Positions 17,229 to 25,553 are shown, numbered from the stretch's first letter. The stretch: 37,837 nucleotides of DNA from CAIUPE01 sp046091665 (GCA_046091665.1 JBJTCD010000114.1:1-37837), one strand, 5' to 3'. The notes: a model not told the origin generated them from the sequence alone. A program made the numbers and translations.

Positions 17229-17795
17229 TTAGCTTTCGCCAAGCTCCGACACAAGTGCGCCAATCACGCGACTATCGGTAGGCTCGGTCATGGTTGAGAA
17301 AGCTGCAACGAGATCGCCATTGCGACCGATCAGATATTTGTGAAAATTCCAGCGTGGTGTTTCAGCGGGTTTGCGGCTTGCTGCCCATTGATAAAAAGGA
17401 TGCGCATCCGGGCCTTTGACAACCGCTTTGGCCGCGATGGGGAAAGTCACGTGATATTCGCCTTCGGCGCGAGCAAGGATTTCGGCTTTTCCGCCGGGCT
17501 CTTGGCCGCCGAAATCATTTGAGGGGACGGCAAGTATTTTGAAGCCGCGTGACTGAAACCGGTTGTAGATCTGCTGAAGCCCTGCGAATTGACCAACAAA
17601 GCCGCATTGCGAGGCGGTGTTCACAACCATAATCGGGTGGCCCTGCCAATCGGCGAGGCGGAAGGGTTTGCCATCAAGCCCGTCAAAGGAAAATGACCAC
17701 GCAGTTGGGGCCGCTAAGGCGTTTTTCACACCCATCTGCGTTGCAAAAAACCCGCCCAAGCCAGCGATGACAGATCGTCTTGACCATTCAGCCAT
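17229..17795 (-). CDS. Glutathione peroxidase family protein with twin-arginine-like leader
   Basis: A 188-residue thiol peroxidase. The catalytic set is intact: cysteine in NTASQCGF (C64), glutamine in SNDFGGQEPG (Q98) and Trp-Asn in PRWNFHKYLIG (W149, N150). It has cysteine, not selenocysteine, as usual in bacteria. The N-terminus has SRRSVIAGLGGFFA and a predicted cleavage near LAAP, which looks like a Tat signal, so the enzyme is probably exported and reduces peroxides in the periplasm. It is the first gene of a long minus-strand run and diverges from folP. Confidence 0.9.
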   Translation of the reverse strand: MAEWSRRSVIAGLGGFFATQMGVKNALAAPTAWSFSFDGLDGKPFRLADWQGHPIMVVNTASQCGFVGQFAGLQQIYNRFQSRGFKILAVPSNDFGGQEPGGKAEILARAEGEYHVTFPIAAKAVVKGPDAHPFYQWAASRKPAETPRWNFHKYLIGRNGDLVAAFSTMTEPTDSRVIGALVSELGES

Positions 17796-17980
17796 GAGTC
17801 TCTCCTGAATTTTGTAAGGATATGGTGAGTTTACGACACAAAAGCGAGGCCGGACCAGTTCGCCGGCACCCCTCGTCGGGAGAGCCCGCCTGTGATAATC
17901 GGACCCGCAATGTCGCGAACCCGCGCGCCGGTGACGGGGACAAGGAAAAATCGGTGGTTTACCCCCTGTAAGACGAGATT

Positions 17981-18814
17981 ATGAGCGGACTGACACAAAA
18001 AGACTTCGATGCCATGGGTCGGCGGTTGACCGGCTATGGGCGGAGCCTTGTCATGGGCATTTTGAATGTCACGCCCGATTCCTTCTCGGATGGCGGCCGA
18101 TTTAACGACGTCGATCATGCCGTCGCGCAGGCCATGCGCATGGCTGAGGAGGGCGCCGACATCATCGATATTGGCGCTGAATCAACAAGGCCCGGACATG
18201 AACCCATATCCGCTTCGACCGAGATTGCGCGGTTGATACCCGTGCTCGAGGCGCTGCGCGGGCGGATCACTTGCCCAATTTCAGTTGATACGATGAAAGC
18301 CCCGGTTGCTGAGGCCGCTGTTGCTCATGGCGCGACGATCATCAATGATGTGTGGGGCTTTAAGCGTGATCCACGTCTTGCCCCCTTAGCGGCGAAGCAT
18401 AACGCCGCTGTCGTTCTCATGCATAATCGCGAAACGATTGATCCGACGATTGATATTGTCGAGGACATGCTTCGTTTTCTTGATGCATCATTGAAAGAAG
18501 CTTTGGCAGCCGGTGTTTCTCGTGATGTGATCGCTCTTGATCCGGGAATTGGATTTGGCAAAACGCTTGAGCAAAATCTTGAAGCGCTTGTGGCGGTCCC
18601 GCGTTTAAAAGACTTAGGCTCGGCGGTTCTTGTAGGCGCGTCGCGTAAATCCATGATTGGAAAAATCATTCCGTCCGAAACGGATGAGCGCTTGCCTGGA
18701 ACCATTGCGCTTCACACGGCTGCCATCTTGAAAGGTGCCGATGTGATCCGCGTTCATGATGTAAAAGAAGCGGTGCAGGCTGCCCGCGTGACTGATCGAT
18801 TGAGAGGATTGTGA
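17981..18814 (+). CDS. folP: Dihydropteroate synthase
   Basis: A 277-residue enzyme that joins p-aminobenzoate to hydroxymethyldihydropterin diphosphate, the sulfonamide target. Signature sequences are GILNVTPDSFSDGGRF (residues about 27-42), DIIDIGAESTRPG, ISVDTMKAPVAEAA, IINDVWG, DPGIGFGKTLEQN and VGASRKSMIG. It heads folP-folB-folK, with its stop overlapping the folB start. Together with pabABC just upstream on the other strand it makes a folate-rich segment. Confidence 0.95.
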   Translation: MSGLTQKDFDAMGRRLTGYGRSLVMGILNVTPDSFSDGGRFNDVDHAVAQAMRMAEEGADIIDIGAESTRPGHEPISASTEIARLIPVLEALRGRITCPISVDTMKAPVAEAAVAHGATIINDVWGFKRDPRLAPLAAKHNAAVVLMHNRETIDPTIDIVEDMLRFLDASLKEALAAGVSRDVIALDPGIGFGKTLEQNLEALVAVPRLKDLGSAVLVGASRKSMIGKIIPSETDERLPGTIALHTAAILKGADVIRVHDVKEAVQAARVTDRLRGL

Positions 18815-19185
18815 TGGATCGCGTTCGGATCAATGTAACAAAGCTTGCTCTTTTTGCTTATCATGGCGTGAATGATGAGGAACAACGCATAGGACAACGA
18901 TTTTATATCGATATGTCTTTGATTGTGGCACCGGTATCAGCCACAAGAAGCGATCGTCTCGAAGATACGATCTCTTATGAAGATGTGATCCATTGCGCCG
19001 AAGATGCGTTTCTTGAAAAGAAATATCGCACGATTGAACGTGCGGCGAATGCTGTCGGCTCCGCCATCATGGAGCAATTCCCGACCATTCAGAATTTATC
19101 GGTGACCGTGCATAAGCCTTCAGCGCCTGTAGCAGCAATTTTCGATGATGTGGCGGTGACGGTGGATTTTTCACGCGATGGCTGA
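18814..19185 (+). CDS. folB: Dihydroneopterin aldolase
   Basis: A 123-residue enzyme that splits dihydroneopterin to 6-hydroxymethyldihydropterin and glycolaldehyde. It has the family opening KLALFAYHGVNDEEQRIGQR, DTISYEDVIH, the catalytic-region TIERAANAVGSAI and VTVHKPSAPV. The ATG at 18814 overlaps the folP TGA (TGATG); a GTG one codon earlier is possible. It overlaps folK by 8 bases, so all three genes are translationally coupled. Confidence 0.93.
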   Translation: MDRVRINVTKLALFAYHGVNDEEQRIGQRFYIDMSLIVAPVSATRSDRLEDTISYEDVIHCAEDAFLEKKYRTIERAANAVGSAIMEQFPTIQNLSVTVHKPSAPVAAIFDDVAVTVDFSRDG

Positions 19186-19657
19186 TGCACTGATTAGCCT
19201 TGGAAGCAATATCGGCAATCCGCTGGCGGCTCTTCAACAAGCGATGGATCATCTTGCTGAAGATCCCGCGATCCGTATCAAAATGCGCTCGTCATTTTAT
19301 CGCACGACGCCGGTTGGTCCTGTCGCGCAAGATGATTTTATCAATGCGGCTGTGCTGATTTCGACATCGCTTTCACCCGACGCGCTCATGCAACGTCTTC
19401 TTGAGATCGAAACCAATATGGGGCGAGATCGAACAAATGCGGTGCGTTTCGGACCGCGGGTGATCGATCTTGATTTGATCCTTTATGACGACGTGAAGCA
19501 GAAAAGCGATCTTGTCGAATTGCCGCATCCGCGTTTTCGTGAGCGGGCCTTTGTGCTCGTTCCTTTGGCCGAACTTGCGCCCGCGTGGCGTGTTGATGAT
19601 GTCACACTTTCAGAGCTTGCCGCCCGGGTCGGCGATCAGGGCGTGATCCGTCTTTGA
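19178..19657 (+). CDS. folK: Hydroxymethyldihydropterin pyrophosphokinase
   Basis: A 159-residue kinase that transfers pyrophosphate from ATP to hydroxymethyldihydropterin, producing the FolP substrate. Motifs: ALISLGSNIGNP, SSFYRTTPVGPVAQDDFINA, and the magnesium/pterin region GPRVIDLDLILYDD, followed by LPHPRFRERAFVLVPLAE. It is the third gene of the folP-folB-folK unit. No clear terminator follows; a 7-bp repeat (CCCGTCA/TGACGGG, 19698-19733) lacks a T-tract. Confidence 0.95.
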   Translation: MADALISLGSNIGNPLAALQQAMDHLAEDPAIRIKMRSSFYRTTPVGPVAQDDFINAAVLISTSLSPDALMQRLLEIETNMGRDRTNAVRFGPRVIDLDLILYDDVKQKSDLVELPHPRFRERAFVLVPLAELAPAWRVDDVTLSELAARVGDQGVIRL

Positions 19658-19839
19658 AATAACAAACGAGCCCCGTCGCAGTCCGAAAGCCTATTATCCC
19701 GTCATTAGGTCTCTGTTCCTGCCGATTGACGGGGATTATCCTTTCCCGAATGGCAGGGTTTCTAAGAGGCTTCTTCCCATCTCGGCGATTCCCCCTTAGT
19801 TTTTTGCTGAAACGGCAAAAAGGGACCTAGCTTCAGGGC

Positions 19840-20190
19840 ATGGGCAGGGATGGATTTAAAATGGCGGCGCCAGCGGTAGAGAATTTGAATTTTGAGGATA
19901 TCCGGGAGGGGCTTTCGTCTGGGCAAATCCTCCTTGTTGATGTTCGGGAGCCTAATGAATTTGAGGCCGGGCATATTCCGGGGTCGATCCTCGTGCCGCT
20001 TTCTGAGTTTTCAGTTACGGATATCCCCGATGCGGGGGATCGCCGGATTGTGCTTTCCTGCCGCTCAGGACGCCGCTCTTTGACCGCTGCGGCTATGGCT
20101 TTTGAGCAGGGACTGCCCATCGACGCCCATTATGCCGGGGGATTTATTGATTGGGTGGCCGCCGGTGGTCCGGTCGACACAGGCCTATGA
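19840..20190 (+). CDS. Single-domain rhodanese-like protein
   Basis: A 116-residue cytosolic rhodanese domain. It has VDVREPNEFEAGHIPGSI and the active-site loop with nucleophilic cysteine in LSCRSGRRS, then YAGGFIDWVAAGGPV. Such proteins carry persulfide sulfur for cofactor or thiosulfate metabolism. ATG 19861 (MAAPAV) is an alternative start. It lies 116 bases upstream of the CoxL-like gene on the same strand. Because CoxL-type enzymes need sulfurated molybdenum or a sulfur/copper-bearing centre, a link with that enzyme is conceivable but unproven. Confidence 0.85.
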   Translation: MGRDGFKMAAPAVENLNFEDIREGLSSGQILLVDVREPNEFEAGHIPGSILVPLSEFSVTDIPDAGDRRIVLSCRSGRRSLTAAAMAFEQGLPIDAHYAGGFIDWVAAGGPVDTGL

Positions 20191-20306
20191 GGGCAAAAAT
20201 TTGAACCCGAGCCGCGACGAGGCGACACAGTGCTATGACCTCGCCAAATCGTGGTTCGTTTTTTACAATGAGCAAAATCCGAGTTTGATAAGACGGGAGT
20301 GAACTA

Positions 20307-22625
20307 ATGAGCGTGAAGAAATTTGGTATCGGCCAACCGATCCGCCGCGTGGAAGATGTTCGTTTGCTGACCGGTGGCGGCCATTACACGGCCGATTACA
20401 CGCCCGAGAAATCCCTGCACGCTTTCGTGCTCCGCAGCCCCTATGCGCATGCGAGTTTCAAGATCAAGGATCTCGAGGCAGCCCGTGCGAAAAAAGGCGT
20501 GAAACTCATTCTGACGGCCGAGGATCTCGCGGATCTCGGCGATGTGCCGTGCCTCGCCCCGCTTGAGAATGATGACGGTTCAAAAAACCATGTCGCAAAC
20601 ATTCCGCTGCTTGCCAAAGGCACGGCTAAATTCGTTGGTGATGCCATTGCCTTTGTTGTTGCTGAAACAACAAACGCGGCGAAGGACGCCGCCGAAGCCA
20701 TCGAGGTTGAATATAAATCGCTGCCAGCCGTCGTGGATATCCGCTCGGCGCTTTCAAAAAATGCGCCTGCCGTGTGGGCCGAGCAGAAAGACAATCTCGC
20801 TTATGAGCAAAATCTCGGTGATGTGAAAAAAGTTGATGCGGCTTTTGCCAAAGCCGACCGCGTGATCAAGCTTGAAATCGACAATAATCGCTTGATCACC
20901 AATTATATGGAAACGCGCGGCGCGGTGGGCGAATATGATGCCGCGACGAAAAGCTTCAAGCTCACCGTCTCGAGCCAAGGCGTGCATGGTCTGCGCGATA
21001 TTCTTGCTGAGAAGATTCTAAAAGTGAAAGCGGATCGCGTTCATGTTGTCACCGGCGATGTAGGTGGCGGTTTCGGCACGAAGACATTCATGTATCGTGA
21101 ATATCCGTTGGTGATGGAAGCCGCACGCCGCTTGAAGCGTCCGGTGAAATGGATCGCGGATCGTGGCGATCATTTCATTGGTGACGCCCATGGTCGCGAT
21201 AACATCACGTCGATGGAATTGGCTATCGATAAATCAGGAAAATTCTTGGCGCTAAAGGCCGACGTTGTCGGTAACCTCGGTGCTTATGCTTCGCAATTCG
21301 GGCCCTATATCCATTATCTCTGCGCGTCGATGATGACAGGTGTTTACAAGACACCGTTGATCGCCGTGAAATTGCGTGCGGTTTATACGAATACGGTTCC
21401 GGTTGACGCTTATCGCGGGGCAGGCCGTCCGGAAGCTGCTTATAATCTCGAACGTCTCGTTGATTATGCAGCGCGTGAACTCGGTATGAAGCCTGAAGCG
21501 TTGCGCCGCAAAAATTTCATCGCGCCGTCAGCAATGCCTTACAAGACACCGGTTGGTGATCGTGTTTATGACTCGGGTGATTTTGATCAACATCTCACGC
21601 AAGCTTTGTCGGTCTCGCAATGGGATGGCTTTAAGGCTCGTCTCAAAGAGTCGAAGAAGAATGGCAAATTGCGCGGCATCGGTTTGGCTACCTATATCGA
21701 ATGCACCGCATGGGGTGATGGCGAAGATGTCGTTGTCGATCTCGAAAAAGACGGCAGCGTGACGATCTATTCCGGCACGCAATCGAATGGCCAAGGCCAC
21801 GCAACCGCTTATGCGCAATTTGCTTCTCAGCATCTTGATTTGCCGCTCGACAAAATCAAGGTCGTGCAAGGTGATACCGCACGTGTGGCGACGGGCCATG
21901 GCACGGGTGGTTCGCGCTCAATTCCCGTTGGCGGTGTTTCGACTTTCGTGGCTGCGAAAGATTTGTCGGAGAAACTCAAAAAACTCGCGTCTGATAAACT
22001 TGAAACAAAAGTCGCCGACCTTGAAATTGCGGATGGAACTGTGCGCGTTGCGGGCACCGATCGCAAAATCACTTTTGCCGATCTCGCAAAATTGCCGGGT
22101 GCCACACCGGATATGACGCGCGGCAAGGGCGAATTCACACCACCTGATGCAACCTATCCAAATGGCACTCATGTTGCGGAAGTCGAAGTGGATCCGCTAA
22201 CCGGCACTGTATCAATTGTGAATTACACGATCTGTGACGATTTCGGAATCGCGGTCAATCCGATGTTGCTTGCCGGCCAAGTGCATGGCGGTGTCGCGCA
22301 AGGGATTGGTCAAGCGCTTTTGGAGCACACGGTCTTTGATAAAGATGGTCAGCTGATCTCGGCAAGTTTGATGGATTACACGCTTCCTCGTGCAGACGAT
22401 CTGCCAAATTTCCATTTTGAAACGAAGAATGTGCCGTCAACCACCAATCCTTTGGGCATCAAAGGTGCGGGTGAGGCGGGCTCGATCGGATCAACACCAG
22501 CGGTGATGAATGCCGTGATTGATGCGCTTGATCGCGCTTATGGCATTCGTCATTTGCAAATGCCGGCAACACCGATCCGGATCTTCGAAGCGATCCAATC
22601 GGCAAGTCGCCTCGCAGCTGAGTGA
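20307..22625 (+). CDS. CoxL-like molybdopterin-binding large subunit, form II
   Basis: A 772-residue large subunit of the xanthine dehydrogenase/CO dehydrogenase family. N-terminal GIGQPIRRVEDVRLLTG, GGGFGTK (about 253-259), GQGHATAYAQ, GTGGSRS and the catalytic glutamate in KGAGEAGS (about E723) are all present. The active-site loop is AYRGAGR (368-374), the form II pattern; true CO dehydrogenases (form I) have AYxCSFR. So this is probably a hydroxylase of an unknown substrate, not a proven CO oxidase. No medium (FAD) or small (2Fe-2S) subunit gene is in the window. The start has a GGGAG site, and a bidirectional terminator follows. Confidence 0.88.
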   Translation: MSVKKFGIGQPIRRVEDVRLLTGGGHYTADYTPEKSLHAFVLRSPYAHASFKIKDLEAARAKKGVKLILTAEDLADLGDVPCLAPLENDDGSKNHVANIPLLAKGTAKFVGDAIAFVVAETTNAAKDAAEAIEVEYKSLPAVVDIRSALSKNAPAVWAEQKDNLAYEQNLGDVKKVDAAFAKADRVIKLEIDNNRLITNYMETRGAVGEYDAATKSFKLTVSSQGVHGLRDILAEKILKVKADRVHVVTGDVGGGFGTKTFMYREYPLVMEAARRLKRPVKWIADRGDHFIGDAHGRDNITSMELAIDKSGKFLALKADVVGNLGAYASQFGPYIHYLCASMMTGVYKTPLIAVKLRAVYTNTVPVDAYRGAGRPEAAYNLERLVDYAARELGMKPEALRRKNFIAPSAMPYKTPVGDRVYDSGDFDQHLTQALSVSQWDGFKARLKESKKNGKLRGIGLATYIECTAWGDGEDVVVDLEKDGSVTIYSGTQSNGQGHATAYAQFASQHLDLPLDKIKVVQGDTARVATGHGTGGSRSIPVGGVSTFVAAKDLSEKLKKLASDKLETKVADLEIADGTVRVAGTDRKITFADLAKLPGATPDMTRGKGEFTPPDATYPNGTHVAEVEVDPLTGTVSIVNYTICDDFGIAVNPMLLAGQVHGGVAQGIGQALLEHTVFDKDGQLISASLMDYTLPRADDLPNFHFETKNVPSTTNPLGIKGAGEAGSIGSTPAVMNAVIDALDRAYGIRHLQMPATPIRIFEAIQSASRLAAE

Positions 22626-22666
22626 AATCTTAGCGCGCTGCGCGATCAAAATTGATTTTGATAATT

Positions 22667-22690
22667 AAACGGGCCTCAGGGCCCGTTTAT
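22667..22690. terminator. Bidirectional intrinsic terminator
   Basis: A 9-bp perfect stem (AAACGGGCC at 22667-22675 with 22680-22688) and a TCAG tetraloop lies between the convergent CoxL-like and XRE-cupin genes. The plus strand continues TTTATT and the minus strand TTTAATTATC, so both directions can stop here. The stop codon of the XRE gene (22687-22689) is inside the hairpin arm. Confidence 0.8.
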
Positions 22691-23304
22691 TCCATGACCG
22701 CGGCTTTGAGGATACACACCATTGTTGCATGTGCTGGCGCGTCTGATGCGTTGCGCACAATATGCGGACGGTCACAGCGATAGCGTAATGTTTCACCTGC
22801 GCGCGCAGTCTGCACAACGCCCGCAACTTCCACTTCCATCTCGCCTTCAAGAACCGAGAGACATTCAATCGACCCGCGTTGATGCGAATCTGATTCAAGC
22901 ACGCCGCCGGGATCGGCTTGCACATCATACCATTGCAGCCATTCAACGGTTTTGATCCAACCAATGATGGCGAGTTTCACTTTGCCATCATCGGACAAAA
23001 GGATCGGCGTATCACCCCGTGACGTCTTGTCGATAAAAGGCTCGTCTTCAGAGACGGACAACACGCGCTCGATGGAGACGTCCAAGGCTTGTGAGAGACG
23101 CCAGATTGTCGCAAGCGTCGGATTGGTCTCATTGCGTTCGATCTGGCTGATGATCGATTTCGCAACGCCCGATTGTTCGGCAAGTTCCGACAGAGACAGA
23201 TGATAGGCTTTTCTCAAACGCTGGATGGTCTTGCCGAGCTGGCCAGAAAGAGCCTGGGCGCCGCTATCAAGAACCCGTGCCCTATCTTTACCTTCAATGC
23301 CCAT
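22687..23304 (-). CDS. XRE-family regulator with C-terminal cupin domain
   Basis: A 205-residue transcription factor. The helix-turn-helix spans about residues 24-80 (LGKTIQRLRKAYHLSLSELA, then GVAKSIISQIERNETNPTL). A cupin sensor domain follows from about 130 (GSIECLSVLEGEMEVEV ... AGETLRYRCDRPHIVRN). This architecture is shared by PuuR, the E. coli putrescine regulator, and by many regulators of amino acid or sulfur metabolism. The polyamine genes are 10 kb away, so a PuuR role is only a suggestion. The start has a GGAG site. A palindromic set of TTGTTC half-sites about 30 bases upstream is a likely autoregulatory operator. Confidence 0.88.
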   Translation of the reverse strand: MGIEGKDRARVLDSGAQALSGQLGKTIQRLRKAYHLSLSELAEQSGVAKSIISQIERNETNPTLATIWRLSQALDVSIERVLSVSEDEPFIDKTSRGDTPILLSDDGKVKLAIIGWIKTVEWLQWYDVQADPGGVLESDSHQRGSIECLSVLEGEMEVEVAGVVQTARAGETLRYRCDRPHIVRNASDAPAHATMVCILKAAVME

Positions 23305-23330
23305 AAAGCGCTCCGATCAAGACCCAAGTG

Positions 23331-23355
23331 TTTTGTTCGACGAACAATTTTGTTC
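23331..23355. promoter_or_regulatory. Candidate operator: three alternating TTGTTC/GAACAA half-sites
   Basis: The perfect palindrome TTGTTCGACGAACAA (23333-23347) overlaps a second one, GAACAATTTTGTTC (23342-23355). The octamer TTTTGTTC therefore occurs twice, at 23331 and 23348, 17 bases apart, with an inverted GAACAA between. It lies 29-51 bases upstream of the XRE-cupin start, in a gap of only 87 bases, where an autoregulatory site would be expected. Confidence 0.6.
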
Positions 23356-23391
23356 AGAATAAAGGACTTTTGGCGTAATGAAAAGGCTCGA

Positions 23392-24624
23392 TCAGCGCGA
23401 GGCGCGGACGGTTCGATCAAGCGCAATCGTGGCTGAAAGCGCAAGCATCGCGATGGCGACGCAGCATAAAAGCGCTGCGACAGGGCCTTTGGCATCAATC
23501 ACGACGGCGATTGCGGCCGGAGCGAAAGCTTTGGCGATGAGCGAGGGCGCGGAAAGTAGCCCTAAGCGACGCCCATAGCCTTCGGCACCAAACAACTCAT
23601 AAGGCATCACACCGCGCGCAATGGTCGAGAGTCCTGCGGAGGCGCCATAGATCAAACCGAAGATGAAGGCGGTTACGAATGTGGGCGGCAAAACCAAGGG
23701 CACTGCGAGCGCGACAGGAAAGAGCCCCATTGTAATGAGCCCCAAACCCATCGCTGAAAGCGTGCGTCCAAAGATCAATTCGATCAATCGTGCCGCCACT
23801 TGCGAAGGACCAATCAGAGCCCCCGCGAGCATCGCTGCGCCCGCGCTCATCCCTAATGTTTCAAAGAGCGAGAGTACATGGATGGCCATCGCATTCACAA
23901 CGAAACCTTGCGCCGCAAAGATCAAAGCAAACAGCATCATCGCATTGAACTGTTTATCTTTTGAAACTTGCGCCACGCCTTTATTGACGGGAGAGGGGAC
24001 CTCTTCGTCATCAAGAGTGATATCGGCTTTTGTTGTCAGGTCCGGATACGGCTTGCGCAACGCAAAAGCAATCAAAGGGCCGCTCACACAAATCATGACA
24101 ACCGCATCAATGAAGGCGATCCCCCGCCAATCCGTGAATGAAAGCCCTGTGGATGTGATCGGCCAGGTGAAGGTTGACGAAAATCCGGCAACTAATGTGA
24201 GGCCTGAAATCGCGCGCCTCGTTGTTGGGCCTGCAAGATGTGTAAGGCTTGCAAATGATGAATCATAAAGACAGGCAGACATGCCTATACCCATCACGGC
24301 CCACGCAAGACTATAGACATAAACATCCTGTGCAGAGCCAAGAATGATCATGCCGCTTGCCGAAATCACTGTGCCAATAAGCATCACGGGAAGACCGCCA
24401 TGGCGGTCGACAAAACGTCCCGAGAGCGGGCCAAATACGCCCATCAAAAGCGTGGCAATTGCAAAGCCGGAATAAACAAAGCCCTCGGACCAACCGGTCT
24501 CGGTGATAATCTTTGGTCCGATTAATGCGAGCGTATAATAAAGCGCGCCCCAATTGATGATTTGCGCGATGCCGAGCGCTGTGATGCGCAGGCCTAATCC
24601 ATGAAAAGAAAAAATCTTCATCAT
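23392..24624 (-). CDS. MFS transporter
   Basis: A 410-residue major facilitator with about twelve hydrophobic segments and a charged central loop near residues 195-225 (KPYPDLTTKADITLDDEEV). The loop between segments 2 and 3 reads GPLSGRFVDRHGG, the MFS signature, and the first segment has INWGALYYTLALIGP, as in MCT/oxalate-formate-type carriers. The substrate cannot be deduced. Its start overlaps the thiD stop (ATGA), so it is translated together with thiD, which raises but does not prove a thiamine-precursor link. The XRE-cupin gene follows after 87 bases. Confidence 0.88.
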   Translation of the reverse strand: MMKIFSFHGLGLRITALGIAQIINWGALYYTLALIGPKIITETGWSEGFVYSGFAIATLLMGVFGPLSGRFVDRHGGLPVMLIGTVISASGMIILGSAQDVYVYSLAWAVMGIGMSACLYDSSFASLTHLAGPTTRRAISGLTLVAGFSSTFTWPITSTGLSFTDWRGIAFIDAVVMICVSGPLIAFALRKPYPDLTTKADITLDDEEVPSPVNKGVAQVSKDKQFNAMMLFALIFAAQGFVVNAMAIHVLSLFETLGMSAGAAMLAGALIGPSQVAARLIELIFGRTLSAMGLGLITMGLFPVALAVPLVLPPTFVTAFIFGLIYGASAGLSTIARGVMPYELFGAEGYGRRLGLLSAPSLIAKAFAPAAIAVVIDAKGPVAALLCCVAIAMLALSATIALDRTVRASR

Positions 24625-25421
24625 TTCCAGAAGGCGTGGAAATGATGAACAGGGCCAGATCCACGTCCGATATGAAGCGTTGATGAGGCTTCAAGTGCAG
24701 CTGTGACATAGGATTTTGCTGCAGCAACAGCGTGATCAAGCGTCATGCCTTTGGCAAGACCTGCGGCAATCGCGGCAGACAAGGTGCATCCCGTTCCATG
24801 CGTATTTTTTGTGTTCACCCGTCGCGCCGAATATCTCTTTGTTCCCGAAGGTGTAATCAAAAGATCAACACTTTCATCGCTTGTGCCATGCCCCCCTTTC
24901 ATCAAAACCGCCTGCGCACCCATCGCGAGAAGGGCTTCACCTTGCGTTTGCATTTCGGCTTCATTGGTGGCCGTTGCACGATCAAGCAAAGTCGCCGCCT
25001 CTGCGAGATTGGGCGTAATGACTGTGACACGGGGAAACAATTCGCTGACAATTGCCGCGCTGGCATCTGCACGGATCAAACGATCACCGCTCGTGGCGAC
25101 CATCACGGGATCAAGCACGACAAAAGGCGGCTTCCATTTTTGAAGTCCCTGAGCAACGGCCGCTATGATATCGATGCGGCTAAGCATCCCGATTTTAACG
25201 GCATTCACGCTCAGGTCTGAAAAAACCGCATCAATTTCGGCCGTCACGAAATCGGCCGGCGCGTCATGGATCGCGCTCACACCTTTTGTGTTCTGCGCGG
25301 TCAGAGCGGTGATCACGCTCGCGCCATAAACACCCAATGCCGAAAAGGTCTTAAGATCCGCCTGGATACCGGCCCCGCCGCCGGAATCAGAACCCGCAAT
25401 GGTGAGCGCTATCGAAGTCAT
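24621..25421 (-). CDS. thiD: Hydroxymethylpyrimidine/phosphomethylpyrimidine kinase
   Basis: A 266-residue ribokinase-family enzyme that phosphorylates hydroxymethylpyrimidine twice for thiamine synthesis. Typical features are the opening IAGSDSGGGAGIQADLKTFS, ITALTAQNT, VVLDPVMVATSGDRL, VITPNLAEAATLL, VLMKGGHG and the catalytic NTHGTGCTLSAAIAAGLAKG. It lies 132 bases after the 235-residue unknown gene and overlaps the MFS gene. Its leader contains nested inverted repeats that could pair the ribosome site (AGAGGA), listed separately. No TPP riboswitch consensus is seen there. Confidence 0.94.
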   Translation of the reverse strand: MTSIALTIAGSDSGGGAGIQADLKTFSALGVYGASVITALTAQNTKGVSAIHDAPADFVTAEIDAVFSDLSVNAVKIGMLSRIDIIAAVAQGLQKWKPPFVVLDPVMVATSGDRLIRADASAAIVSELFPRVTVITPNLAEAATLLDRATATNEAEMQTQGEALLAMGAQAVLMKGGHGTSDESVDLLITPSGTKRYSARRVNTKNTHGTGCTLSAAIAAGLAKGMTLDHAVAAAKSYVTAALEASSTLHIGRGSGPVHHFHAFWK

Positions 25422-25422
25422 A

Positions 25423-25552
25423 GGCGTGGTCCTCTAACCGGAAATGATTAGGCGAGGTCGAGCGCCCCGCGCAAAACACGCGTTAGAGGATTATCGGTTG
25501 GCCTGCAACCTGCCGCGCAGGGATCAAAAAAGCGGAAATCCTGACCCACGCC
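25423..25552 (-). promoter_or_regulatory. Structured leader of thiD (candidate RNA switch)
   Basis: On the minus strand the RNA could fold as a multi-branched element. P1 pairs GGCGTGG (25552-25546) with CCACGCC (25429-25423), ending two bases before the start codon. Inside lie CAGGAT/ATCCCTG (25543-25538 with 25524-25518, one bulge), the hairpin GGTTG/CAACC (25510-25496) and an 8-bp pairing CCTCTAAC (25489-25482) with GTTAGAGG (25438-25431). The last arm covers the likely ribosome binding site. The TPP motif CTGAGA is absent. Confidence 0.4.
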
Positions 25553-25553
25553 C

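Noticed and set aside
19698..19733. CCCGTCA/TGACGGG inverted repeat after folK
   Set aside because: The 22-base loop and lack of a T-tract make it weak, and a competing pairing exists. Chance is a sufficient explanation.
19799..19822. Hairpin TTTTTGC...GCAAAAA before the rhodanese gene, considered as a terminator of folK
   Set aside because: The T-run is on the 5' side of the stem and no T-tract follows on either strand, so it does not fit an intrinsic terminator.
20102..20302. 66-codon frame overlapping the rhodanese end and the gap before the CoxL-like gene
   Set aside because: Mostly overlaps the rhodanese gene in another frame, has no ribosome site and no recognisable content.
25422..25553. 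TPP riboswitch before thiD
   Set aside because: I looked for the CTGAGA box and its partner in the minus-strand leader and found neither. The structured leader is therefore listed as unclassified.
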